DNA from: a virus
Reading direction: 5' to 3' (one strand)
IMG/VR virus record: IMGVR_UViG_3300021961_000108
Coordinates: 1 to 59,071 of that record
DNA length: 59,071 nt
The position numbers and the translations under genes are program-made. Below are positions 23,999-33,886 of this stretch, piece after piece; the first letter of the stretch is position 1; the number at the start of each line of letters is the position of its first letter. The notes under the pieces are model-generated. The model worked only from the letters and a program-made list of their open reading frames with translations. It ran no database searches and had not been told where the DNA came from.

Positions 23999-26900
23999 AT
24001 GGTAAAGATATTAAATTATGCTAAAAATATTAATAGAAACGTTAATGACAATCTATTAATTAATGGTAATTTTGACATATGGCAAAGAGGTACTCCTTTT
24101 TATGCTGGGGGTTTCACAGCAGATCGTTGGTATTTGGTTTCTAACGGAGCAAATAAAGCATCAAGAATAGCCGGTAATATTGGATTAGATAATGCTACAA
24201 ATCATATACGATTAACAACACTATCTTCAGGATCGTATCCAGTATTATCTCAAGCAGTAGATAGTGATATTACATCGGGATTAAGGGGCAAACCGGCCAT
24301 TTTTAGTTTTTATGCTAAAAAACCCAGCGAAAGCAATTGGACAGGATTAGTATATGGTAAAGTTTATTATAGTACTAATTTTGATTCTTTAGTTAATGGT
24401 AAAACAGAAATCATCGACTCAGCATTTAGTGGAACATTATTAACAGACTCTTGGACACTTTATAGCAAATCTTTTACCGTACCAAATAATGCATCAACAC
24501 TAATGGTTGAGATATCTCCTTCTGGAGCTTTGAATAATACTTCTATAATTGATATAGGACGCGCTAAATTAGAACTTGGGTCTGTTGTTACTAGTTTTAA
24601 ACCAGTAATATGTAATGAAGAATTAACCAGATGCAAAAAGTTTTATCAAAAAGTTGAAGCAAAATTAAAAGCTGGTACAGGAGCTGGAAATAGTACCAAA
24701 AAATTTGGAGTTAGTACTCCTTTGCCAGTTACACCACGGTCTAATACGGCTAAAATTACTGTAGCTCAAAATAGTAATAATTTAATAGAAAGCTTTACAG
24801 CATCTATTAGTAATGATTCTTATCTTAATGTTTTTGCAGAATCTAAGCAACCACATTCTGAATTAAGTTTAGAATTTTATATTGATAGTGAAATTCCATA
24901 TATTACAGTACCAGGAGTTATTAATGGTGCTAGTTTTATTAGAGGTAGTGGGAAAATAGATATTGATTGGAATCCACCAACAAATACTGATACTACTATT
25001 TCTTACACAACATTATATGGATCTAATCCTAGTGATCTTATTAATATACAATCGTTTAGTGATTCTACTGGAACTATTACGGGATTAATTGATAGTAGTC
25101 CTTATTATTTTAAATTGTATTCTACTAATTCTGCTGGAGATTCCCTATTATCAAATTTATTTGAAGTTGCTCCAGCATATACTGTTCCGTCGGGCATTTC
25201 ATCTTTAACTGGTATATGGGGTTTTGACCAAACTATAGTTAATTGGAATCCACCAACAAATAATGGAGGGTCGCCAATAACAGGATACCGTATTGATAGA
25301 TCAATGTACTCTAATTTTCCAGATACTTCTACAACTCCACTTTATAATAGCACTTTTTATTCTCCAGTACCACTAACAACATCTCAAACAACAACTAGTC
25401 AAGGATTATCTTTATACTATAATGGTACAAAATTACAATTTAATATAGCTAAATTTAGTAATGAATTAACATCAACTGGAAATTATTATTTTAGAGTTAC
25501 TCCTATTAACCTAGCCGGAACAGGAACTCCATCATCATTCACATTAGTTAAAACCACACCAAGTGCGCCGATTAACCTCTCATCTTCTGTTGGAGATGCT
25601 TCTGTAACATTATCCTATTTACCTCCTACTGGTAATGGTGGTAATACTATTTCACTAGTTAATTTAGAGCGTAGTACAACAGGAACTTTTACCAGTAATA
25701 CAACATCATCAATTTATGCTGCCAACTATCAGTCAATTACGGTTACGGGATTAACTAATAATACAACATATTATTTTAGAATGAGAGCCTATAACGAATT
25801 AGGTTATGGAACTTATTCATCTGGCATCTTAGCAGTTCCTAACAAACCAGTGACTGTCCCTAATCCACCATCAGGATTTAATGCTGGTTGGGTAGATGAT
25901 GATACCGTTAGTCTATCATGGAATCCACCATCAGATAATGGAGGATCTCCGATCATCAATTATACTATCTATGCTTCTTCGGGTTCGGGGTTCACTAGTA
26001 ATCTTCTCACGCTTACAACCCAAAATAGTATTAGTAGTATAACTTTTGATGTTCCAATAACAGGAAATTATAATACATTCTATTTTAGAGGAAAAGCTAA
26101 TAATAGTGTTGGATCTAGTAATAATAGTTCATCAATATCTCTTAACAAACAAGCTCCCGAATTTATTACTATACATACTTTAAATCCCGGTGATGCAACA
26201 GTAAATGCGGGATGGTTTAAACCAATATCTAAGGGATCAGCAATAACGGGATACAATTTACAATATAGTACAGATTCTACTTTTAATACTAACGTTACTA
26301 ATATTTTTACAACAGGACTCCAATACACTGTAACATCATTAACAAATAATACTCAATATATTTTTAGAGCACGAGCTATTAATAGCGTAGGTACAGGATC
26401 GTTCTCTGTAGCGTTCGCAACAACACCAGTTTCCCCATATTCTGCTCCAACGGCACCTAGTAATACATTAATAACTATATTACAAGTTCCAGCTAGTAAT
26501 AACTTTAATATGTTGCCAGTTAATTTATCTACTCTTAATAATACTTCTGTTAACTATAATACAATGTATGGAGTTTCTATTACAACTCCATTTACTGGTG
26601 GACTTATTTGGGGTGTTAATCCTTATATTAGACAGAGCGATACAAGAACATCAGTCGTTCATGCGGGGGCATTGGGCGCAGCACAAACAGGTACCGCATA
26701 TATTTTTGTTACAGATGGATTATCCCAATATTATCCAGTAACCAGAAATGGTATAACTTCATTATTAGCTGGCTCATTTCCTCTTTCATACGAAATAGTT
26801 GGATCTAATGTTGGTGCAACTTGTAGTAATTTTACATTTGGTACAGCTACTGGGGTTTCTACAAATGGCTATGTGCCGCGGATCTCCTGGAATCCACCAA

Positions 26901-27853
26901 CAAATAACGGCGGATTACCAATAACAGGATACGAAATACAGTATGCTGCTGATAGCTCATTTAGTAGTCAGCTTACTACAGCTTATACATCAGGGAATAT
27001 TAATTATAGAACAAGATGTATTACCCATTCTGGAATTAATTTGTACTCTAGAGTTAGGGCATACAATGCTACTGGAGTTAGTCCTTGGTCATCAACAGCA
27101 TCTTATTTAGGTAAAGGTCTTGGTGCTCCATTACCACCATCTTCTTTTTCTACCCTTGCTCTGGGTACTACTGGAATTAATATCGCTTGGATAGTGCCAC
27201 TTGGACCTGTTGGTAGTGGTTTTGACTCTCCATCTAATATAACATATCGTCTACAATATTGGAATCAAATGGTTGGAGACATAAAATATATCAGTTATAG
27301 TGGAGTAACATCAGCTAATGTTCCGATCTCCGGTGCAGGAACATATACATTGCAATTATTGAGTAAAAATAGTGCTTATTGGAGTAGTACTTATGCATCC
27401 ACAGCACTAACAGTATATCCAACTTATCCTGCTCCAAATTCTTGGACTTTTACAACTAGTACACCTTGTTGCGGTGCTGCTAGTCCTAGTCTTTTAGTTA
27501 ATGCTCTAAGAGATAATACTAATAATGCGGGAAGCACATTTAGTTCATGTGCCGGCGCTAATGGTTTAGCTTATATAACAGCAGATTTTGGATCGATTAG
27601 AAATGTGAGATCTATAAAAATCAGACCTCATTATTCTTATGGAGCGACTTATCTTAATCATACAAAACTAGAATATAGCAATAATGGATCTACTTGGACT
27701 ACTTTAGTTGATTTTGCTACATTTACCTTTACAGCGGTATTTAAAGATTCGACTACAGAAGTTCCAATTAATACTAATATTAATACAAGATACATAAGAC
27801 TAGTATCTGGTAATATTAGTTGTATAGACTTATCGGAATTTAAGTTTAGTTAA
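23999..27853 (+). CDS. Fn3-array receptor-binding protein with C-terminal discoidin domain
   Basis: 1,284 residues; ATG 23999 preferred over GTG 23993. The N-terminus (NLLINGNFDIWQRGT...FTADRWYL..) is a jelly-roll carbohydrate-binding-like domain seen in many phage fibers. Then seven fibronectin-III-like repeats, each starting W-x-P-P/K-P and containing ITGY or INY (near 320, 415, 540, 640, 740, 963 and 1063). The last 150 residues are an F5/8-type (discoidin) fold: SWTFTTSTPCCGAASPSLLV...ADFGSIRNVRSIKIRP...RYIRLVSGNISCIDLSEFKFS. Both ends are sugar-binding folds, the middle is a spacer. Two Fn3 repeats are nearly identical at DNA level. Confidence 0.8.
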   Translation: MVKILNYAKNINRNVNDNLLINGNFDIWQRGTPFYAGGFTADRWYLVSNGANKASRIAGNIGLDNATNHIRLTTLSSGSYPVLSQAVDSDITSGLRGKPAIFSFYAKKPSESNWTGLVYGKVYYSTNFDSLVNGKTEIIDSAFSGTLLTDSWTLYSKSFTVPNNASTLMVEISPSGALNNTSIIDIGRAKLELGSVVTSFKPVICNEELTRCKKFYQKVEAKLKAGTGAGNSTKKFGVSTPLPVTPRSNTAKITVAQNSNNLIESFTASISNDSYLNVFAESKQPHSELSLEFYIDSEIPYITVPGVINGASFIRGSGKIDIDWNPPTNTDTTISYTTLYGSNPSDLINIQSFSDSTGTITGLIDSSPYYFKLYSTNSAGDSLLSNLFEVAPAYTVPSGISSLTGIWGFDQTIVNWNPPTNNGGSPITGYRIDRSMYSNFPDTSTTPLYNSTFYSPVPLTTSQTTTSQGLSLYYNGTKLQFNIAKFSNELTSTGNYYFRVTPINLAGTGTPSSFTLVKTTPSAPINLSSSVGDASVTLSYLPPTGNGGNTISLVNLERSTTGTFTSNTTSSIYAANYQSITVTGLTNNTTYYFRMRAYNELGYGTYSSGILAVPNKPVTVPNPPSGFNAGWVDDDTVSLSWNPPSDNGGSPIINYTIYASSGSGFTSNLLTLTTQNSISSITFDVPITGNYNTFYFRGKANNSVGSSNNSSSISLNKQAPEFITIHTLNPGDATVNAGWFKPISKGSAITGYNLQYSTDSTFNTNVTNIFTTGLQYTVTSLTNNTQYIFRARAINSVGTGSFSVAFATTPVSPYSAPTAPSNTLITILQVPASNNFNMLPVNLSTLNNTSVNYNTMYGVSITTPFTGGLIWGVNPYIRQSDTRTSVVHAGALGAAQTGTAYIFVTDGLSQYYPVTRNGITSLLAGSFPLSYEIVGSNVGATCSNFTFGTATGVSTNGYVPRISWNPPTNNGGLPITGYEIQYAADSSFSSQLTTAYTSGNINYRTRCITHSGINLYSRVRAYNATGVSPWSSTASYLGKGLGAPLPPSSFSTLALGTTGINIAWIVPLGPVGSGFDSPSNITYRLQYWNQMVGDIKYISYSGVTSANVPISGAGTYTLQLLSKNSAYWSSTYASTALTVYPTYPAPNSWTFTTSTPCCGAASPSLLVNALRDNTNNAGSTFSSCAGANGLAYITADFGSIRNVRSIKIRPHYSYGATYLNHTKLEYSNNGSTWTTLVDFATFTFTAVFKDSTTEVPINTNINTRYIRLVSGNISCIDLSEFKFS

Positions 27854-27862
27854 GGATTAGTT

Positions 27863-28744
27863 ATGATATGTGGCTATGCAAACATTTATGACTTATGCTC
27901 TAATAAATATGCTTATGAATATGCTAGTTTTTCTGTTAACAATGGCTATGCTATTCCAAATACTGGATATGATGGATCAGTGTATAGAACTGATCAAAAT
28001 AGTCAACAAAAAGTATTATTAGAATCCTCATCAACTTTAACCATATCTACTTGCGATCTTTCTGATGATGATCCAGACTTAACAGCATGGGAATGTTATC
28101 TATGGTATAAAAACAATAACGGGTTTATATCTGATCCACCGTTATCGCAATACAAAGAACAACAAATTAAGAATATTACTACTCAGTATAATAATGTTTT
28201 GAGTAATGGTATATTAATAACCATTAATAATTTTGCTACTGATATTAGCGCATCTGAAAATGGAGCATACTCTAATACAACAGTTTCTGAAAAAACAAAC
28301 TATACAATTTTATTACCAGCATTAAATGATGATATTATTAATTTTAGTAATATATTATCTTTAGCCACCCTTATGAACGCTAATGATAGTACTGATCCAC
28401 TACCACCATTAGTTGATTACTATAATAATGCTCATTTTTTAAATTACTATAATTTAAGCAATATATTATCTAACTATTTTAATAAGCTAAAAAACTATAA
28501 ACTCATATTGGATAATCTAATTATTACAATTAATAGTTCTTCTACTATAGAAGATGTTCAAAAACAAGTTTTTTATACATCTTTACCAACAATAACATAT
28601 AATAAAGCTAGCAATTTATCAGCTAGTAATGATACTATTGTAAAATTTAGTGTTTTAACTTATGAAACACTTAATCCATTATGTGATCCACCTTGTGATC
28701 CCGATACTCAACAATGCATTGATGGAACATGTTATGATTTGTAA
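27863..28744 (+). CDS. Tandem paralog 1 of a MIC(G/N)Y family, possible DUF4376-like virion protein
   Basis: 293 residues. The first 250 residues form the shared domain: start MICGYANIYDLCSNKYAYEY, then WECYLWYKNN, YKEQQIKNITTQYNNVLSNGI, and a helical end with STIEDVQKQVF. The order (strands, then helix with K-x-x-x-I and G-I-x-I, then HxLSxxxL-type segments) resembles DUF4376 domains in phage tail proteins, which is a suggestion only. The last 20 residues are Cys-rich (CDPPCDPDTQQCIDGTCYDL). Paralogs follow directly. The end overlaps paralog 2 by 11 bases. Confidence 0.6.
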   Translation: MICGYANIYDLCSNKYAYEYASFSVNNGYAIPNTGYDGSVYRTDQNSQQKVLLESSSTLTISTCDLSDDDPDLTAWECYLWYKNNNGFISDPPLSQYKEQQIKNITTQYNNVLSNGILITINNFATDISASENGAYSNTTVSEKTNYTILLPALNDDIINFSNILSLATLMNANDSTDPLPPLVDYYNNAHFLNYYNLSNILSNYFNKLKNYKLILDNLIITINSSSTIEDVQKQVFYTSLPTITYNKASNLSASNDTIVKFSVLTYETLNPLCDPPCDPDTQQCIDGTCYDL

Positions 28745-29894
28745 TTACCAAAATATCTACGATTACTGTCTTAATAAATTTTCATATCAATATGTTACTA
28801 CTCCAGCATCAACTTCTGGTGATATAACTACTAGTGTAATTCGTACAGATAAAGATACTGGGGAAATAATTACAATATCTCCAGATTCTAATTTGTATAT
28901 TTTACCATGTGATAATAATGACATAGTAGAAGTTATGAGCGTTTGGGAATGCTATGAAATTTATGTTAGTAATAATAAGATTGTATCTCAGCCATCACTA
29001 GCAACATTAAATACCATTCAAAAAGAAGATGCTATCAAAAATTATGATAATAATTTACAAGACGGAGTTACTATAAAAATAGATAGTTATAATACAATAA
29101 TCCTAGATGGTAAAATAGAAAATCAGATACACTTAGGAAATGTTATTTGTTTGGCTAATATACTATATAACGAAGATGCTAATAGTGTTATGCCATACAT
29201 TTTGGACATTAATAATATTGCCTACTACTTAAATTATAATACTCTTAAAAATATACTTACTAAGTATTTTCAGATAGTATCCGATCAAAAAAAGGCTAAA
29301 GACGATTTATTAAATCAATTAGAAACTATCAAAACTTCTGATGATATTCTTAATAAGTACTATTGTAATAACAAAGTAAGCAAAAATATAATTAAAGAAA
29401 ATACAGTAATAAATTATTCTACATATAAAGAGGTTTCAGTTTTACCGCCAGATATTTGTGATCCACCATGTAGTCCTTCTAATTGTGAACAATGTATTAA
29501 TGGCGTTTGTATTGAAGTAGGATGTCAATGTTATGCTTGTGGCCAAAACTCAGATTGTACGTATTATGGAGTAACAACATATAAATCTTATGGAGACTAT
29601 CCTAATAGTGGTGGAGTTACTATCAAAGAGCACTTTTGGCCTTATACACAACAGGGCAGTCTGGATGCAATAGCATATGGAGAGAGCATAGGACCCTGTC
29701 CACCAAGCAATGATCCTGGCTATTTAGCAGCATTAGCGAACGGTTGTGCTATATGGGGATCCCCTCCTCTTAAATATGGTTTATGTTGTTCTGTTGATGG
29801 AGAAACTTGTTGTAGGCCATCACAATCAATACTACCTGTTACATGTAATGGAGGGTGTGGAAATAATTGCAGCGAGTATATAGAATCACCATAA
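28734..29894 (+). CDS. Tandem paralog 2 with long Cys-rich tail
   Basis: 386 residues; the ATG at 28734 starts MICNYQNIYDYCLNKFSYQY, aligned with its neighbours, and overlaps the previous stop. Residues 1-235 repeat the shared domain. The C-terminal 140 residues differ: an EGF-like start CDPPCSPSNCEQCINGVC then further Cys pairs (CQCYACGQNSDC, CCSVDGETCC, CNGGCGNNC), over 20 Cys in all, probably disulfide- or metal-stabilised outside the cell. It may be a receptor-binding tip. The CDPPC start is shared with paralog 1. Confidence 0.6.
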   Translation: MICNYQNIYDYCLNKFSYQYVTTPASTSGDITTSVIRTDKDTGEIITISPDSNLYILPCDNNDIVEVMSVWECYEIYVSNNKIVSQPSLATLNTIQKEDAIKNYDNNLQDGVTIKIDSYNTIILDGKIENQIHLGNVICLANILYNEDANSVMPYILDINNIAYYLNYNTLKNILTKYFQIVSDQKKAKDDLLNQLETIKTSDDILNKYYCNNKVSKNIIKENTVINYSTYKEVSVLPPDICDPPCSPSNCEQCINGVCIEVGCQCYACGQNSDCTYYGVTTYKSYGDYPNSGGVTIKEHFWPYTQQGSLDAIAYGESIGPCPPSNDPGYLAALANGCAIWGSPPLKYGLCCSVDGETCCRPSQSILPVTCNGGCGNNCSEYIESP

Positions 29895-29906
29895 TAGAGA
29901 TATAAT

Positions 29907-31025
29907 ATGATATGTAATTATACTAATACCATTGACTTATGTTCTAATAAATACTCTTATTCATTCATTAATGTAATACCTAGCGGTATCACAGTTATAG
30001 CTAATAAATCAGAGACTGCCCCTGTTTTACGTACTGATAAAAGTACACTAGAAACTAAAATTATTTCACCCTCTTCTAATAATCTTATACCCACATGTGA
30101 TATTAATGATAATAATGAAGACACCACAGACTGGGAATGTTATATAATATATCGTTATTTAGCTAGTGGTATTATTAGCGATCCCCCATTACAAACTTTT
30201 AAAGACGCTCAAATTGATCTAATCAACACCTCCTATTCCTCTACACTAGAGGAGGGCATATTAGTCACTATAAATAGCAAAAATATTATTTTAGGATCTT
30301 CTATAAATGATCAAATATCATATAAAAGTATTCTTAGTTATGCCCAGGCTTTATATGATGATGATACTGATGCCTCTATGCCACCCTTTACAGATAAGAG
30401 CGGTCAGATCTATAATCTATCTTATAGTGATCTAATAGTAGTTTTTAAAACCTATTTTGAGAAAGTTATACTATATAAAAACTTAAAAGACACACTAATA
30501 AATCAATGTTCTAACTCATCAACAATCGATGATATACAACAATTAAATTGGTCTAAGATAAAACCAATAACTGGTTCATTAATTGATACTAAGATTGTAA
30601 CAACAGTTGATAAACCTATAGTACAAAGTTGTATAGTAATTGATACTAATAATCCAGAAGCCGAAGACATAGAATGTCAACAAGATAGCGGAACAATATC
30701 TGGAAATGTTGCAGAATGTGCTTCTGTTAGCAATATAGCTACAATTACTAATAATTATTCCTCTCCAGCATTATTAGAAGCTAGCGGTGGTATTAATGAT
30801 GATTTACTAATTAATGGCTCAATATATGAACCAGGACAATATCCATTCTCATGGAGTTCCTATGGAAGTCCATGCGGATCGGACAATACTACAAATGGAT
30901 CTCATTCTTGGTCTTATTCTGTTATTTTAGCACCAGGAGAATCTATTACTTTTGGCTGTAAAGATAATGGTTTTGGTGGTGGATTTTATGGTAATTCATC
31001 ATGGACTTTAAAAACCTGTTTTTAA
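29907..31025 (+). CDS. Tandem paralog 3 with distinct C-terminal domain
   Basis: 372 residues starting MICNYTNTIDLCSNKYSYSF. The shared domain ends near 245 with STIDDIQQLNW. The C-terminal 110 residues are unrelated to those of paralogs 1 and 2: beta-rich, Gly/Ser/Asn-rich, with four Cys (ECQQDSGTISGNVAECASVS ... CGSDN ... FGCKDNGFGGGFYGNSSWTLKTCF), like a small lectin or jelly-roll. The stop overlaps that of the leftward sulfotransferase by 4 bases (TTAA), so the two transcripts converge. Confidence 0.6.
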   Translation: MICNYTNTIDLCSNKYSYSFINVIPSGITVIANKSETAPVLRTDKSTLETKIISPSSNNLIPTCDINDNNEDTTDWECYIIYRYLASGIISDPPLQTFKDAQIDLINTSYSSTLEEGILVTINSKNIILGSSINDQISYKSILSYAQALYDDDTDASMPPFTDKSGQIYNLSYSDLIVVFKTYFEKVILYKNLKDTLINQCSNSSTIDDIQQLNWSKIKPITGSLIDTKIVTTVDKPIVQSCIVIDTNNPEAEDIECQQDSGTISGNVAECASVSNIATITNNYSSPALLEASGGINDDLLINGSIYEPGQYPFSWSSYGSPCGSDNTTNGSHSWSYSVILAPGESITFGCKDNGFGGGFYGNSSWTLKTCF

Positions 31026-31627
31026 ATATTGTAATCCGAGACATAATCTGTATTATAATTAAATCTTAAAATATCTGGTTCCCACCACCATTTTAATTTT
31101 TCAATCATATTTTCTGATAATATTTGATGATAAGGTAATGTTCTTTGATTTATATTAAAAGTATTTAGGTTCATAAGATCTCCTCTTTTATCCAATACGT
31201 CTAATTCTAATAATTGATCCTCTAAAGTTTCTGTTTTGACAACAGTATAATCATAGTTTGCTTTTTCTAGTATTTTACTTTGATTCCATTGATAAAAATA
31301 AAAACAATGATTATTATTTGCTATGATATTTACAAAATCATTAATACTTGGGGCGTCTAGCATTTGAGTTACTCTTTCTTTTGCAAGATGACCCCATAAG
31401 CTCACAAATCTTTGTAAAGGATGTCTTACTACAACTATTACTTTCCACTTAAATGATGCTTGAGGTAATATTATAGAATGATGATCATAATAATTGGGGT
31501 CGTCACCGCTTGGTCCTATACAAAAAACCCCATAGTATGGTGGACGACATAATGTTTCAAATAAAGATGTGCTACCAGTTTTTGGTAGAGTAATAATAGC
31601 AGTTTCTTTACTATATAGTAATATCAT
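31022..31627 (-). CDS. Sulfotransferase
   Basis: 201 residues. LPKTGSTSLFETL (14-26) is the 5'-phosphosulfate loop and VVVRHPLQRFVSLW (65-78; R68, S77) the 3'-phosphate site of PAPS-dependent sulfotransferases; a His pair (DHHS, 48-51) may supply the base. The size is that of short bacterial/phage members. It transfers sulfate from PAPS to a hydroxyl, most often on a sugar or lipid. It is translationally coupled to the HAD gene upstream (ATGA) and is on the minus strand inside a rightward block. Substrate unknown; a glycan of host or virion is the natural guess. Confidence 0.8.
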   Translation of the reverse strand: MILLYSKETAIITLPKTGSTSLFETLCRPPYYGVFCIGPSGDDPNYYDHHSIILPQASFKWKVIVVVRHPLQRFVSLWGHLAKERVTQMLDAPSINDFVNIIANNNHCFYFYQWNQSKILEKANYDYTVVKTETLEDQLLELDVLDKRGDLMNLNTFNINQRTLPYHQILSENMIEKLKWWWEPDILRFNYNTDYVSDYNI

Positions 31628-33225
31628 TTTAGTTTTATATTTTTAACTGGATCCCATAACGAATGAATAACAGTATTAGTATAATTGTCTTCGTTCATTT
31701 TTTTAAGCAAGACTTCTGTAAGATCATCTACTCCATCAATATATGGTATATACACTTTGCTCCTACTAATAACACAATCGGTAACTTTATCAAAAATATT
31801 GCAAATATCTTGGTTATGTTCGCTCTTTTTTCTAACACATTCTCCATTCCAACCCACCATTGGTCCTAATTTTGGAGGAATATTGAATTTTTCTAACATT
31901 GTTCCACTACAACATTTTAGTCCAGCTTTTGATGCTCTTTTATTATGATGAAATTTTGTGTTTTCTATATCTTCTTTATATATTCTATCAAAACATATGT
32001 TTAGATTCTGAATGCCAGTATTTTTACGAATACTATCGCTATGTTCCGATACGAACATAATTTTTTGTTTTACATCCTGTTTTCCAAAAAAACTACCCGA
32101 GCTATATCCTGTACCATGAAGATCCACTATTACCTTATCTCTAGTAATATCTAATACGTAATCTATATATTCCTGACTATATGGATAGTAGTAAGAATTT
32201 CTACAAGACTCTAATACTGGAATGTTTGTGCCAAAAATACTATCGTATATTTTTTTAAAATAGTAACAGTCACGATAGGAAAAAATAATATCTTTAGGTA
32301 TTAAATAACTACTATTAATTAGTAGTGGCGTGTTATAAGAACACTGTTCACTCCATAGTATTTTCTCGTCGAATCTTTTTGTATTAATGGGCTGCTCTAC
32401 CCACTGTGCAAATATTGTATTTTCTTGGTTATTATACTCATTTATAATTGTAATCTTGTTTTCTTCTTTATATATAGTAATAATAATATTATCAAATTTA
32501 TCTCTTAATATGATTTTATTGCCAGTATCGTCTATTTGCTGCAGAAGTGTAATTTCTCCGTTTTGTTCTTTTATCCAATATGTTCCGTAGTAGTAACTTA
32601 TGGATCCATTTTCTAGAAGCACTGTTTGATAAGGAACGAAATAAGGATTATTAAGTCTAATATATTTGATCCAGTATGATAAGTATGGACTATATCTTTC
32701 TATTAACTTTTCATGATTTGTTAAATATGAGCCGCCATAATATATTGCTTTAAGATCATTTTTGCGAACTTGTTTTACATCAGAATGAGCATTATCGCCA
32801 GTATGATATTGTATGCCGTATTGATCTTTCAAAGAATCCCATATCGACCCATCGGCTTTTCTACCATATGTTGAATATACTCTAATATCTTTATTTAATC
32901 CATGGTATCTTAAAATATCTAATATTTGTTCCTCGTTCAAGTACATATCAGAAACAATAATATCTCCATCATTTATCCTATTAAAATTTTCTAAAATGGG
33001 ATAACTATATTCTTTTTCCAGTTGTAGTTCTAATTCTGGATCATGATCGGGCAAATGTTGGTATATACCATCTAAAGTTTTTTGTGAACATATTTTTTCC
33101 GCATACTTTCTTCTTTCAATAAAATTTTCATCCCCAGTAATATCTTGAATTAATCGAAATATAGAAACCGGATAATGATAATATCTAGCAATCAGAGTGT
33201 CGAAACAATCCCACGAATTTATCAT
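31624..33225 (-). CDS. HAD-superfamily hydrolase, two-part
   Basis: 533 residues. The N-terminal part is a HAD fold: INSWDCFDTLIAR with nucleophile D6, then GDIIVSDMYLNEEQILDIL (motif II Ser) and HTGDNAHSDVKQVRKN (motif IV). The family of SFDxFDTLxxR proteins is often found beside glycosyltransferases. Residues about 200-290 are beta-rich; residues 290-520 (IIFSYRDCYYFKKIYDSIFG..., VIVDLHGTGYSSGSFFGK...) may be a second catalytic unit or carbohydrate domain. No ribosome site is seen; a TATAAT sequence lies right before the ATG, so the mRNA may be leaderless. It is paired with the sulfotransferase. Confidence 0.75.
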   Translation of the reverse strand: MINSWDCFDTLIARYYHYPVSIFRLIQDITGDENFIERRKYAEKICSQKTLDGIYQHLPDHDPELELQLEKEYSYPILENFNRINDGDIIVSDMYLNEEQILDILRYHGLNKDIRVYSTYGRKADGSIWDSLKDQYGIQYHTGDNAHSDVKQVRKNDLKAIYYGGSYLTNHEKLIERYSPYLSYWIKYIRLNNPYFVPYQTVLLENGSISYYYGTYWIKEQNGEITLLQQIDDTGNKIILRDKFDNIIITIYKEENKITIINEYNNQENTIFAQWVEQPINTKRFDEKILWSEQCSYNTPLLINSSYLIPKDIIFSYRDCYYFKKIYDSIFGTNIPVLESCRNSYYYPYSQEYIDYVLDITRDKVIVDLHGTGYSSGSFFGKQDVKQKIMFVSEHSDSIRKNTGIQNLNICFDRIYKEDIENTKFHHNKRASKAGLKCCSGTMLEKFNIPPKLGPMVGWNGECVRKKSEHNQDICNIFDKVTDCVISRSKVYIPYIDGVDDLTEVLLKKMNEDNYTNTVIHSLWDPVKNIKLK

Positions 33226-33289
33226 AATTATATTGCAAATGTAATGGTTAAAACTATAATATATTATACCCTTTTAATAGGAGAAAGCA

Positions 33290-33847
33290 ATGAATCTGGC
33301 GCAAGAAATAGCTATACAGCCCCCACCATTTACAGATCATAACAATAAGTTAGTTCAGCCAAATCTCATAAAATTTAAAACCTTAAATGTATCATATATT
33401 GATAATCCATTATCAAAAAGCGTTTATGCTCAAATTCAACATATCCCGAATAGATTATTATTAGTTGATAAAAATGAGTATGATATTTGGGGAGACTATA
33501 CTCAAGAACAAATAGAAAATCGTTTACTAGAAAAATTAGGAGATGATATTGGTAAAACTCTTAGATCATTATTTCCTAAAACACTAGAAGAATATCCTAA
33601 TGGTCCAGGTACTATTTTGGCTAACATGATTTCGTCTTTAGGCATAAAGAGCAACCCCACCTGTTCCTGCAAAAAACATGCAATAGAAATGAATGAAAAT
33701 GGAGTTGAATGGTGTGAAAATAATATGGAAACAATTATTGCATGGTTAGCGGAAGAAAGTAAGAAACGAAAAATTCCTTTTGTAAAATCTTTGGCTACGA
33801 TGGTTGTTAAAAGAGCAATTAGACGTTCAAAACAATTACAATCATAA
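33290..33847 (+). CDS. Conserved phage protein with CxC-H motif (paralog B)
   Basis: 185 residues, paralog of the gene at 5703. Conserved parts: IQPPPFTDH near the start, LRSLFPKTLEEYPNGPGTIL, CSCKKHAIEMNENGVEWCE (C-x-C, H and the later Cys kept), and the C-terminal helix pair ESKKRKIPFVKSLA with a basic end. TAGGAG lies before the ATG. A second copy outside the packaging cluster, next to a second BppU-like gene, suggests that a whole fiber-base module was duplicated. Its stop codon is part of a 16-base perfect palindrome. Confidence 0.6.
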   Translation: MNLAQEIAIQPPPFTDHNNKLVQPNLIKFKTLNVSYIDNPLSKSVYAQIQHIPNRLLLVDKNEYDIWGDYTQEQIENRLLEKLGDDIGKTLRSLFPKTLEEYPNGPGTILANMISSLGIKSNPTCSCKKHAIEMNENGVEWCENNMETIIAWLAEESKKRKIPFVKSLATMVVKRAIRRSKQLQS

Positions 33848-33860
33848 TTTGATCAAATTA
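33845..33860. promoter_or_regulatory. Perfect 16-bp palindrome
   Basis: TAATTTGATCAAATTA, identical on both strands, overlapping the stop codon of the preceding gene and lying in the 92-base gap before the second fiber module. It could be an operator for a dimeric repressor. Confidence 0.4.
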
Positions 33861-33886
33861 TAATACGCTTCACTTTATACAGCAAA

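Noticed and set aside
31663-32590. Rightward open frames inside the HAD gene
   Set aside because: Antisense shadows rich in Ile/Phe/Ser, without ribosome sites; the leftward frame has recognisable catalytic motifs.
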